From: Lachnospiraceae bacterium
Lineage (GTDB): Bacteria; Bacillota; Clostridia; Lachnospirales; Lachnospiraceae
Assembly (NCBI GenBank): GCA_017544835.1
Contig: JAFYDI010000114.1
Location: 1-64,000 of the forward strand
DNA length: 64,000 nt
Reading direction: 5' to 3'
Every line of letters begins with the position of its first letter. The stretch's first letter is position 1. Position numbers and translations under genes: made by a program. This document shows positions 53,681 through 61,835 of the stretch, one piece after another. The notes beneath the pieces are model-generated. The model was given only the letters and a program-made list of their open reading frames with translations, had not been told where the DNA came from and ran no database searches.

Positions 53681-53911
53681 ATGAAATCACTTTTAATCAA
53701 AGACACCACAAGAGCGGAGCGCGAAGCCATAGTGGCTGAGTCCCTTGGCAACATCTCCGGCGCATGTGACGGCTGCGCCGCCGGTGTCGCAGAAATGTAC
53801 CAGGACTACATCGACGGTAAGAAAGAAATCCGCGACATCAACATGGAATACCGCGCACGCTACATTTCGGGCATGGAAGTGCCTGAAAAATCAGGGTGTC
53901 CCATGCAGTGA
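53681..53911 (+). CDS. Small hypothetical protein with a CDGC motif
   Basis: This 76-aa protein is not one I can name. It contains GACDGCAAGVAEMYQDYIDGKKEIRDINMEYRARY, with a CxxC pair near residue 29 and a third cysteine near the C-terminus. There is no membrane segment. It has AATCGGAGG-type upstream spacing and starts ATG 53681. Similar small cysteine-containing proteins occur in Lachnospiraceae. The cysteines may bind metal or form a disulfide; nothing more is visible. Confidence 0.7.
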   Translation: MKSLLIKDTTRAEREAIVAESLGNISGACDGCAAGVAEMYQDYIDGKKEIRDINMEYRARYISGMEVPEKSGCPMQ

Positions 53912-53993
53912 ATCGGCTGTAAGCCGAACTATATAACCGAACGTGCAAACAAGCGCGTTTCAAGGTTCCGAGAGCTAGGGGACAGGAGGAAAA

Positions 53994-54419
53994 ATGAAAA
54001 TCAAACCAAACTATTTTGGAATTATATTCGGAATTGTAGTCATAGTGTCGTTCTTTATGCCATTCACCACCATCAGAGCCAAAGGAGAAGTTCTCAAATT
54101 CTCTCTGCCGGATTCATATGACAGGATGATGATTTTTGCACTTGTAGGTGTGGTAATTGTCGGTATGATATTTGCCGCAATCGGAAGAGGGGGCTATTGC
54201 ATAGTGCCGGTGGCACTGTCGGCGGCGCTTTGGACTTATGTTGTGACAACAATGGCAAAGAACCGTGCCGGAATCGGTTCTTCCAATCTCGTCAAAATGA
54301 TTATGAAAAACGGCATAGGATATTACATGCTTATCGCAGGTGCAGTCGGGCTGATTCTTGTGGGCGTGATTGATATTATAGTTAAGGGAAGGCAGAAAGC
54401 GGAAGGCGTCGTGGATTAA
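53994..54419 (+). CDS. Four-helix membrane protein of unknown function
   Basis: The 141-aa protein has four hydrophobic segments (about 8-25, 45-65, 68-88 and 105-128) and no soluble domain. Nothing in it matches a family I know. GGACAGGAGG lies upstream of the ATG. It follows the small CDGC protein by 82 nt, a gap that holds two short hairpins (TCGGCT-GTA-AGCCGA at 53913-53927 and AACGTGC/GCGCGTT just after) but no T-run. A terminator follows. Confidence 0.65.
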   Translation: MKIKPNYFGIIFGIVVIVSFFMPFTTIRAKGEVLKFSLPDSYDRMMIFALVGVVIVGMIFAAIGRGGYCIVPVALSAALWTYVVTTMAKNRAGIGSSNLVKMIMKNGIGYYMLIAGAVGLILVGVIDIIVKGRQKAEGVVD

Positions 54420-54449
54420 GTTGTAACGGCTTATATAATGATTTGTGAA

Positions 54450-54476
54450 GGACTCACGGATGGTGGGCCCTTTTTT
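54450..54476 (+). terminator. Terminator after the 53994 gene
   Basis: GGACTCAC pairs with GTGGGCCC (with one bulge and G-T pairs) around GGATG, followed by six T. Confidence 0.7.
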
Positions 54477-54544
54477 GACCTCTTGACAATTAGAATTGCA
54501 TGCAATATAATAGCACACAAAGCGACGCAACAAGGAGGCATCAT

Positions 54545-55243
54545 ATGAAACAGATTTCGGTATTCAGAAAGCGTCTCAGTTACGTTTTGAAGACTATAGT
54601 GATTCTTTCCGCGCTAATCGGTACTTTCTTAAGTGCTTTTGCAGGCAGAAAGGCATTTATGGGCGGAAGTACCGTATTTATGTACTTTACAATACAGTCT
54701 AATATTCTGATAGCGATACTAAGCGCTATAGGTTGTTTCCTTTTATGGCAAAAGAAAACACCTTCTAAGGCATGGTACGTAATCAAGTTCGTAGGAACCG
54801 TAGCGATTACGCTTACAGGTGTGGTATTCGTGGTAGTGCTTGCACCGACTCTGGGAGTGCATGCCTGGAATGTGCAGAATACACTTACGCATGTAGTGGT
54901 GCCGGTGGCGGCGGTGATTGATTTCTTTGTAACGGCTTCGGGCGCGGACATCGGTAAGAAGAATGTGTTCTATGTGGTCATTCCGCCGATACTCTACGCA
55001 ATTTATGCAGGCATCGGATACGTACAGGGCTGGGAATTCGCGGCAGGGCTTAATTACCCTTACTTTTTCTTAAACTGGGGAAGCCCGGCGGGAGCTTTCG
55101 GATTTACAAACGAGATGCCATTTATGGGTTGCGCGTGGTGGATTCTGGCGCTGCTTGTTTTTTTGATTATCATAGGGTACTGTTATCTTGCGGTTGCCGA
55201 CAGCATCGGACGCAGGATAGGTGCCGACGCTAATGAGGAGTAA
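54545..55243 (+). CDS. Pr6Pr-type six-helix membrane protein
   Basis: The 232-aa protein has six membrane segments and the layout of Pr6Pr family membrane proteins: an N-terminal FTIQSNILIAI, then LTHVVVPVAAVIDFFV, and a C-terminal LNYPYFFLNWGSPAGAFGF...WWILALLVFLIIIG. The function of the family is unknown. The start ATG 54545 follows AAGGAGG; an earlier frame from 54500 has no ribosome site. The radical-SAM gene begins 5 nt after the stop, so the two are co-transcribed. Confidence 0.75.
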   Translation: MKQISVFRKRLSYVLKTIVILSALIGTFLSAFAGRKAFMGGSTVFMYFTIQSNILIAILSAIGCFLLWQKKTPSKAWYVIKFVGTVAITLTGVVFVVVLAPTLGVHAWNVQNTLTHVVVPVAAVIDFFVTASGADIGKKNVFYVVIPPILYAIYAGIGYVQGWEFAAGLNYPYFFLNWGSPAGAFGFTNEMPFMGCAWWILALLVFLIIIGYCYLAVADSIGRRIGADANEE

Positions 55244-55248
55244 CGATT

Positions 55249-56337
55249 ATGGACAGTAAATTCGATATTCAGGCATATATGACTGCGGGTGTGGAGCGCG
55301 TGGTCAAGGATGCGTTAAAAGCTACTTTCAGGGATCCGAGAGAAAGTGCATACATGCTTAAATTTGCCGCAACAAGCAAGAAGGCTTCGGCAAGACGTGC
55401 AAAGAGCGAGGCGGAAGGAACGCACATACCGCCGTTTCTTATTGCGAGTATTACATCCAAGTGCAATCTTCGCTGCGCCGGATGCTACTCAAGATCCAAC
55501 CACGCCACGGAAGACTGCGCGGCTCATGACCAGCTTGAGGCCGGGGAATGGAGTAAGATTTTTGACGAAGCGGACGAGCTTGGCATCAGCTTCATTCTTC
55601 TTGCAGGCGGCGAGCCCATGATCAGAAGAGATGTCATAGAGGCTGCGGGAGAGAGAGAAAACATTCTTTTTCCGATATTTACAAACGGCGTATTCATAGA
55701 TGATAAGTACTTTGAACTCTTCGACAGACATCGTAACCTGATACCCATCATGAGTATCGAGGGCGGACGTGAGTCTACCGATGCGCGCCGCGGCAAGGGC
55801 ATTTATGACAGGCTCATTGCCAACATGGACAAGTTCAAGGAAAAGAGTCTTATCTACGGCTGCTCGGTTACGGTCACAACCGAGAACATTAAAGACGTGG
55901 TATCGCCTGAGTTTATCGCAACTCTTCGCGACCGCGGATGCAAGGCCGTAATATACGTTGAATACGTTCCGGTAACCGAAGAAAGCCGCGAACTTGCCAT
56001 CGGTGATGACGAAAGAAACTATTTTTCGGGCGAACTTGCCCGTCTTCGCGAGGAAGAACCTGAGATGGTATTTGTTTCTTTCCCGGGAGACGAGAAAAGC
56101 TCAGGCGGCTGTATCGCAGCGGGCAGAGGCTTCTTTCACATTAACTCCCACGGCGGTGCGGAACCTTGTCCGTTCTCGCCTTACTCGGACATTAACGTGC
56201 GGGAGACTTCACTTCGCGAGGCCATTGAATCCAAACTTTTCAAGGCTTTGCAGTCAGGCGGAGTACTCGCGGATGACCACAACGGTGGGTGTGTCCTCTT
56301 TGAGAAAAGAGAGCTTGTGGAAGCGCTGTTAGGATAA
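55249..56337 (+). CDS. Radical-SAM protein, SPASM-like
   Basis: The 362-aa protein has the canonical radical-SAM motif SKCNLRCAGCYSR (CX3CX2C, about residues 72-79) and the core AGGEPMIRRDVIEAAG. The C-terminal part carries further cysteines (GGCIAAGRGFFHINSHGGAEPCPF...NGGCVLF) like a SPASM-type extra Fe-S cluster region. It may modify a peptide or protein, but no precursor peptide is evident next to it. It lies 5 nt after the Pr6Pr-type gene. Substrate unknown. Confidence 0.85.
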   Translation: MDSKFDIQAYMTAGVERVVKDALKATFRDPRESAYMLKFAATSKKASARRAKSEAEGTHIPPFLIASITSKCNLRCAGCYSRSNHATEDCAAHDQLEAGEWSKIFDEADELGISFILLAGGEPMIRRDVIEAAGERENILFPIFTNGVFIDDKYFELFDRHRNLIPIMSIEGGRESTDARRGKGIYDRLIANMDKFKEKSLIYGCSVTVTTENIKDVVSPEFIATLRDRGCKAVIYVEYVPVTEESRELAIGDDERNYFSGELARLREEEPEMVFVSFPGDEKSSGGCIAAGRGFFHINSHGGAEPCPFSPYSDINVRETSLREAIESKLFKALQSGGVLADDHNGGCVLFEKRELVEALLG

Positions 56338-56361
56338 AGTGAATATAGTTTAAACCGTTAT

Positions 56362-56392
56362 AAAGGGCAGAGAGCGATATCTCTGCCCTTTT
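56362..56392 (+). terminator. Terminator of the radical-SAM gene
   Basis: AAAGGGCAGAGA and TCTCTGCCCTTT pair perfectly around GCGATA, followed by TTAATT. Confidence 0.88.
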
Positions 56393-56486
56393 AATTTGTT
56401 CCGAGGGCAAAGAAGAAAGGAACTATCCGGGGATAACATGGCGCGCGGAAATATATCTTATTAAGAAAGTGGGGAGAGATTATTTT

Positions 56487-56645
56487 GTGAAAAGAATTAT
56501 TTATTGGCTAAAACGAGGAATGAGAATTAGGGAGAAACGGTGTGGAAGTACCGGAGAAGAGCGGCTGCCCGATGGAGTAGGCAGCGGATGGCAGAGAACC
56601 ATTTTTAACAAACTGGCAAGAAAGAACCTTTTTAGGGCCGTTTGA
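56487..56645 (+). CDS. Possible small basic protein ahead of the fucosidase cassette
   Basis: A 52-codon ORF starts with GTG behind GGGGAGAG (8-nt spacing). It is basic and begins MKRIIYWLKRGMRIREKRC, with one cysteine, a Gly-rich middle and NKLARKNLFRAV at the end. I do not recognise it. Its stop lies inside the loop of a hairpin terminator. The 411-bp gap around it holds only two terminators and no other feature I can see. It may be a chance ORF or a leftover of a larger gene. Confidence 0.25.
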   Translation: MKRIIYWLKRGMRIREKRCGSTGEERLPDGVGSGWQRTIFNKLARKNLFRAV

Positions 56646-56665
56646 ACCCTAAAGAGGTTCTTTTT
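56622..56665 (+). terminator. Terminator upstream of the fucosidase gene
   Basis: AAGAACCT and TAGGG pair with CCCTA and AGGTTCTT around CCGTTTGAA, with a small bulge, followed by TTTTTATG. It overlaps the end of the possible small ORF. Confidence 0.75.
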
Positions 56666-56749
56666 ATGTTCATTCGTCCAAAATAGCCTCTATATTTTCA
56701 AAACTTATATTTGATAGGATGAAGCCATAATGAGCAAGGGGTTTGATTT

Positions 56750-58201
56750 ATGAACGCAGATAAAGAAAACATTTTAAAAAGTAAAGATGCGGAACTTATA
56801 AAAGTTGTTCCGACACAAAGGCAGCTGTTACACCAGCAGATGGAGTTTTATGCTTTTGTACATTTTACCGTTAACACATTTACCGGCAGGGAATGGGGCG
56901 ACGGTACGGAATCGCCGGAAATTTTTAATCCGACGGAATTTGATGCCGATCAATGGGTCAATGCCATACAGGAAGCGGGTATGAGCGGTCTGATACTTAC
57001 CTGTAAGCATCACGACGGTTTTTGCCTGTGGCCCAGTAAATACACCAAGCATACCATAGAGTACAGCCCTTTTAGAAACGGTAAGGGCGATATTGTGGGA
57101 GATGTGGCAAAGGCCTGCAAAAAGGCAGGTATAGCCTTCGGTGTATACCTATCCCCCTGGGACCGAAACAGTGCGTTGTACGGAAAAGGCAGAGAATACG
57201 ATGATTTTTTCATACATCAACTTGAAGAGCTTCTGACACAGTACGGTGAGATATTCGCGGTGTGGTTTGACGGGGCCTGCGGTGAAGGGCCAAACGGCAA
57301 AAAGCAGTATTACGATTGGGACAGATATTACGAAACCATCAGGAGACTTCAGCCGAATGCCAATATTTCGGTATGCGGTCCGGACGTAAGGTGGTGCGGT
57401 AACGAGGCGGGTCATACAAGGCAGTCTGAGTGGAGTGTGGTGCCTAAGCGTACCGCAGACACAGAGAAGATTGCCGCAGCAAGCCAGCACACCGATGATA
57501 ACAGATTCAGAGAAAGAAAGATCAGTGCCTCGGATGAAGACCTTGGAAGCAGGGAAGTGCTTAAGGATGAGAAAGAATTCATCTGGTACCCGGCCGAGGT
57601 TAACACATCCATAAGACCGGGGTGGTTCTATCATGACTTTGAGGATGATAAGGTTAAGCCTCTTAAAGAACTTATCTATGTATATGAGCATTCTGTAGGT
57701 GGTAACGCAACATTTCTGCTTAATATACCTCCGTCGCCAAAAGGCCTGCTGCATCAAAACGATGTAGCTCGCCTCAGGCAACTTGGTGACTACTTAAGGC
57801 TTGAGTATGCAGACAACAAAATATCCGATAAATGGGGGGTTACCATTTGTGCGGATTACTCAGAAGCGGGTCACGGGGCTGAGAACGTTAAGTGCGACGA
57901 TTACGGCACATACTTTAAGACCGGGGACGGACAGCGTGAATGTACACTCACATTTACATGGCCGGAGGAAATCAGGGCCGGGCACCTTGTGCTGAAAGAA
58001 AACATATTGCTCAGTCAAAGGGTAGAGTCCTTTGAGGTCATTGCCGCAGGAAACGATGGCAGGGAAGAAATAATCGGGCGAGGAACCGTCATAGGCTATA
58101 AGAAGATTGTTTCATTCGGCGAAAGAAGCATTAAAACCCTTAAGGTAAAGATTACGGATTCCAGGGTTTCACCGACGCTTTCTTTTGCAGGCCTGTATTA
58201 A
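56750..58201 (+). CDS. Alpha-L-fucosidase, family GH29
   Basis: This 483-aa glycoside hydrolase has a GH29 barrel (about 15-350) and a beta-rich C-terminal domain. Family motifs are FVHFTVNTFTGREWGDG, ILTCKHHDGFCLWPSKYTKHT, VYLSPWDRNS and the nucleophile region AVWFDGACGEG (D174). There is no signal peptide, so it acts inside the cell on imported short glycans. It is the first gene of an importer cassette with two ABC permeases, a binding protein and an AraC regulator, so the substrate is probably a fucosylated oligosaccharide (inference). The RBS AAGGGG precedes ATG 56750. Confidence 0.93.
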   Translation: MNADKENILKSKDAELIKVVPTQRQLLHQQMEFYAFVHFTVNTFTGREWGDGTESPEIFNPTEFDADQWVNAIQEAGMSGLILTCKHHDGFCLWPSKYTKHTIEYSPFRNGKGDIVGDVAKACKKAGIAFGVYLSPWDRNSALYGKGREYDDFFIHQLEELLTQYGEIFAVWFDGACGEGPNGKKQYYDWDRYYETIRRLQPNANISVCGPDVRWCGNEAGHTRQSEWSVVPKRTADTEKIAAASQHTDDNRFRERKISASDEDLGSREVLKDEKEFIWYPAEVNTSIRPGWFYHDFEDDKVKPLKELIYVYEHSVGGNATFLLNIPPSPKGLLHQNDVARLRQLGDYLRLEYADNKISDKWGVTICADYSEAGHGAENVKCDDYGTYFKTGDGQRECTLTFTWPEEIRAGHLVLKENILLSQRVESFEVIAAGNDGREEIIGRGTVIGYKKIVSFGERSIKTLKVKITDSRVSPTLSFAGLY

Positions 58202-58222
58202 TAAGGGGGCAAGAAGGCATTT

Positions 58223-59122
58223 ATGAAGGTTAAAAAACAAAAACGATATATTCAGTTATATCTCTTAATGGCTATACCGTTTGTGTTTGTGGTGATTTTT
58301 AACTATGTGCCTATGTTCGGAATCACGCTTGCATTCAAGGATTACAGCATCAGGAAAGGAATTATTGCAAGCCCGTGGGCCGGATTTAAGTACTTCAGAC
58401 AATTGTTTACAATCCCCATCTTTCCTACAATTCTCAAAAACACGATAGTATTAAGTCTTGCGGGACTTATCATAGGCTTTCCGTTTCCGATACTTCTGGC
58501 ACTTTGCTTTAACGAAGTAAAAAGAGCAAGGGTCAAAAAGTTCTTACAGACGCTTACATTTGCACCGTACTTTATTTCTACGGTAGTGGTGGTCAGCATT
58601 CTTTTTCAGATGTTTTCGTACCGCTATGGGGTTGTCAATTCGGTGATTAAGTTTTTCGGGGGTTCGGCCGTGAACTTCTGGGGAGAGGGGGGCTTCTTTA
58701 GGCCCGTATACATATTGTCCGGAATCTGGCAGACCGCGGGGTACAGTTCAATCCTTTATATTGCGGCGCTATCGTCTGTTGATACTTCTTTGTATGAGGC
58801 GGCAGCTATAGACGGAGCCACCAGATTTCAAAAGGTCCTGCATGTGGACATACCCTGCATATTGCCTACCATAGTCATTTCGCTGGTGCTAAGCGCAGGC
58901 AATATCTTAAGTATCGGCTTTGAAAAGGTATATCTTATGCAGAATCCGGCCAATTATACCACATCCGAAATCATAGCAACCTACGTATACAAAACGGGTA
59001 TTGAACAGGCACAGTTCAGTTTTTCAACGGCTGTGGGACTGTTTAATTCAGTAGTTAACTGCATAGTACTTTTGATAGTTAACAAGGTGGCTGACAAGAT
59101 AAGCGGAACCAGTTTGTTTTAG
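58223..59122 (+). CDS. ABC sugar transporter permease, LplB type
   Basis: The 299-aa permease has six helices and the LplB/UgpA-type start YVPMFGITLAFKDYSIRKGI. The EAA loop is YEAAAIDGATRFQKVLHVDIPCI near residue 195, where it contacts the ATPase. Together with the permease at 59137 and the binding protein at 60103 it makes a CUT1-type importer. No ATPase gene is here; such systems usually borrow a shared MsmK-type ATPase. It follows the fucosidase by 21 nt. Confidence 0.94.
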   Translation: MKVKKQKRYIQLYLLMAIPFVFVVIFNYVPMFGITLAFKDYSIRKGIIASPWAGFKYFRQLFTIPIFPTILKNTIVLSLAGLIIGFPFPILLALCFNEVKRARVKKFLQTLTFAPYFISTVVVVSILFQMFSYRYGVVNSVIKFFGGSAVNFWGEGGFFRPVYILSGIWQTAGYSSILYIAALSSVDTSLYEAAAIDGATRFQKVLHVDIPCILPTIVISLVLSAGNILSIGFEKVYLMQNPANYTTSEIIATYVYKTGIEQAQFSFSTAVGLFNSVVNCIVLLIVNKVADKISGTSLF

Positions 59123-59136
59123 GGGAGGGGTAGAAT

Positions 59137-60048
59137 ATGGGCTTAGCAGCAAGAAGAGGTATGAAGATATCGGGGCGAGACAAAATCTTTCTTGGGATAG
59201 TATATCTTTTTCTGGGGATATTTGTGATAAGCATTCTTTATCCTTTGATTTATGTGGTGAGCTGTTCTTTTTCGTCCCCCGAAGCGCTCATGCAGGGACG
59301 GGTGGTATTGCTGCCGGTGAATCCCGGACTTCAAGGCTATAAGACGGTGTTTCAGAATGCCAAAATCTGGCTTGGATACAAAAACACCATTATATATACG
59401 GCAGTGGGTACCCTGATAGGTACCATGTTAACGATTACGGCAGCGTATGTTCTTTCAAGAAGGGAATTTCCGGCAAGGAACTTTGTGACACTTATTTTTA
59501 CCATAACAATGTTTTTTGGCGGCGGTACCATTCCTACGTACCTCTGGATTAAGAACCTGCATATGCTTAATACAATCTGGGCAATAGTGCTGCCGGGAGC
59601 CGTTAGTGCGTGGCTTGTATTTGTGGGTAAGACATTTATACGCTCCAGTATTCCGGAGGAACTTTTTGAGGCAACGTGCCTTGACGGCGGAAGCTATATT
59701 CAGTTTTTTACAAAGGTCATCTTACCGCTTGCAAAGCCCATACTTGCGGTGGTTGCGCTTAACTACGCCATCGGACTTTGGAACTCTTATTATAGCGCGC
59801 TTATCTACATGAGCGATGCAGGCAAATATCCGCTTCAGATAATCCTAAGGGATATTCTGATTCAGAATCAGGTGGACCTTACCAAAGCCGCGACTCTGGA
59901 TATCAATTCCCAGCAGCACAAGCAATATCTGTCGGAACTTTTAAAGTATTCCCTCATTATTGTATCGAGTGCGCCGATGCTGGCAGTATATCCGTTCATA
60001 CAAAAGTATTTCATCAAAGGCGTAATGATAGGCGCCGTAAAGGGGTGA
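59137..60048 (+). CDS. ABC sugar transporter permease, YtcP/MalG type
   Basis: The 303-aa second permease of the importer has six helices and the EAA motif FEATCLDGGSYIQFFTKVILPLAKPI near residue 190. The N-terminal VSCSFSSPEALMQGRVVLLPVNPGL and the ending FIQKYFIKGVMIGAVKG are typical of YtcP. ATG 59137 follows GGGGAGGGG. Fourteen nt separate it from the LplB-type gene. The two form a heterodimeric channel for the oligosaccharide. Confidence 0.94.
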   Translation: MGLAARRGMKISGRDKIFLGIVYLFLGIFVISILYPLIYVVSCSFSSPEALMQGRVVLLPVNPGLQGYKTVFQNAKIWLGYKNTIIYTAVGTLIGTMLTITAAYVLSRREFPARNFVTLIFTITMFFGGGTIPTYLWIKNLHMLNTIWAIVLPGAVSAWLVFVGKTFIRSSIPEELFEATCLDGGSYIQFFTKVILPLAKPILAVVALNYAIGLWNSYYSALIYMSDAGKYPLQIILRDILIQNQVDLTKAATLDINSQQHKQYLSELLKYSLIIVSSAPMLAVYPFIQKYFIKGVMIGAVKG

Positions 60049-60102
60049 ACAGCAGACTTCCGTCTGTTCAAATATGCTATATAATAATATAGGAGGATTA
60101 CA

Positions 60103-61746
60103 ATGAGAAAGAAAAAAGTTTTAGCTGCCATCCTGGCTATGGCCATGACGCTGTCAATGGCAGGATGCGGTTCGGATGCGCAAACCGGGTTAAGTTCCGA
60201 GACTAAGTCCGTTACATCCGAAACCACCGAAAGCAATACGGAAAAAGTCAAGCTTTCCGTATTCATTCCGCAGGGAAGTGATGTGGTGGACATTAATGAG
60301 AATCAGGTGTTTTTGGACCTAAAGCAGGCGACGGGATATGATATCGACCTGATACTCGTGCCAAGCGACGATGCAACGGAAAAGTTGAATCTGCTCCTTG
60401 CAAGCGGTGAGTATCCCGATGTCATCATGGGTTCCTACTTTAGCAATCAGGACCTTGAAAAGTATGGAGTGGAAGAAAAAATATTCATTCCGCTTAACGA
60501 TCTTATTAAAGAAAACTGCCCCAATATCTGTGAAAGATTTAAGGAGCATCCCAACTGGGAAGAAAACATGAAGCGTTCCGACGGAAATATTTACGGTATT
60601 CCTTCGGTTGATTCAAGCGGTGTGGGCCACGTAAACTGTTCCTATAAGATGTGGATAAATGAAGACTGGCTTAATAAGCTTGGATTAAAGATGCCTGCTA
60701 CGACAGAAGAGTTTAAGCAGGTACTTAAGGCATTTAAGACTCAGGACCCTAACGGTAACGGTATAGCTGATGAGATTCCGCTTTCGGGCGCCATCAATTC
60801 ATGGAACAGTGATCCTTACCTCTTCCTGCTTAATGCATTTGGCTATTTTACCACCGACTACTATTACCTTAAGAATGACAAAATCTGCTCAATCCTTGAT
60901 CAGGATTACATTAAAGAGGGCTTAAGGTATATGAACGATCTTTATTCCGAAGGTCTTATCGATATTGCTGCTTTTACACAGAATTTTGACCAGCTTAATG
61001 CAATCGGCAACAATGCAGACATTGATATCCTGGGCGCAGCGGGAGCCGGTCACGTCGGAATGATTGTAGACACAAGCAACTCCGAAAGATACAGAAAATA
61101 CGCAATGATGCTTCCGTTAAAGGGGCCTGACGGTTATCAGGCACTTCCGTATACCACGTCTGTTTCCGTATCCGGTGCACAGTTTGTAATCACAGATAAG
61201 TGTAAGTATCCCGACGCCGCCATCAAGATTGCCGATATGTTCAGTTCGTACGAGTGGACCCTTAAGGGACAAATCGGTATCAAAGGTGTTGAGTGGGATG
61301 ACGCAGATCCCGGAACCTTCGGTATGGACGGTGTGACTCCCGCCAAGTTTAAATATCTTGAATACGAAACTCCCGCGCAGGTAAAGGATGCATGGTGGTG
61401 GACCTACAGAGGTATGGAGCCTGACTGGAAACTTTTAATCCAGACAGAAGGCGATATCATGGATGTAGCCAATTACGAGTCAAGACTTTACGTTGAGACC
61501 ATGAAGTTAAGGCCTTTTGCGGCAGATGTTGACATGATGCCTCCCCTTACTTACGAAGGCGAAGACAGCGTGACCTTTACTCAGATATCAACAGCAGTCA
61601 ATGATTATGCCAAGATTGCACTGGTTGAATTCATTACGGGCAAAAGAAATGTGGATTCCGACTGGAACAGTTATCTTGCGGACCTTGATAATTTAGGCTA
61701 TGGCAAGATGATAGATCTTATCCAAAAGACTTACAATAATCAATAA
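60103..61746 (+). CDS. Extracellular solute-binding lipoprotein (sugar importer)
   Basis: The 547-aa lipoprotein has signal MRKKKVLAAILAMAMTLSMAGC with the lipobox at Cys22, then a short Ser/Thr-rich linker and a family-1 sugar-binding domain (LplA type): LASGEYPDVIMGSYF, GNIYGIPSVDSSG, the MWINEDWLNKLGLKMPATTEEFKQVLKAFKTQDPNGNG stretch and DPNGNGIADEIPL. It is tethered outside and delivers the glycan to the permeases encoded just upstream. It starts 55 nt after them, with AGGAGG. Confidence 0.94.
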   Translation: MRKKKVLAAILAMAMTLSMAGCGSDAQTGLSSETKSVTSETTESNTEKVKLSVFIPQGSDVVDINENQVFLDLKQATGYDIDLILVPSDDATEKLNLLLASGEYPDVIMGSYFSNQDLEKYGVEEKIFIPLNDLIKENCPNICERFKEHPNWEENMKRSDGNIYGIPSVDSSGVGHVNCSYKMWINEDWLNKLGLKMPATTEEFKQVLKAFKTQDPNGNGIADEIPLSGAINSWNSDPYLFLLNAFGYFTTDYYYLKNDKICSILDQDYIKEGLRYMNDLYSEGLIDIAAFTQNFDQLNAIGNNADIDILGAAGAGHVGMIVDTSNSERYRKYAMMLPLKGPDGYQALPYTTSVSVSGAQFVITDKCKYPDAAIKIADMFSSYEWTLKGQIGIKGVEWDDADPGTFGMDGVTPAKFKYLEYETPAQVKDAWWWTYRGMEPDWKLLIQTEGDIMDVANYESRLYVETMKLRPFAADVDMMPPLTYEGEDSVTFTQISTAVNDYAKIALVEFITGKRNVDSDWNSYLADLDNLGYGKMIDLIQKTYNNQ

Positions 61747-61750
61747 AGGC

Positions 61751-61778
61751 CGGCCGCAACCCCTTTTAGGGGCTGCGG
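61751..61778 (+). terminator. Strong hairpin between the binding protein and the AraC gene
   Basis: GCCGC and CCCC pair with GGGG and GCGGC around TTTTA with a short bulge. There is no clear T-run, so it may protect the upstream mRNA or reduce read-through rather than fully terminate. Confidence 0.55.
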
Positions 61779-61835
61779 CAAAGCTCGTTTAATAAAACTT
61801 AGTTTTGTGTAGCGCAAATTTCCGGAGAAGATGGT

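Noticed and set aside
56487..56645. AgrD-type or lanthipeptide precursor beside the radical-SAM gene
   Set aside because: No leader, cysteine pattern or processing site fits; a terminator separates it from the radical-SAM gene.
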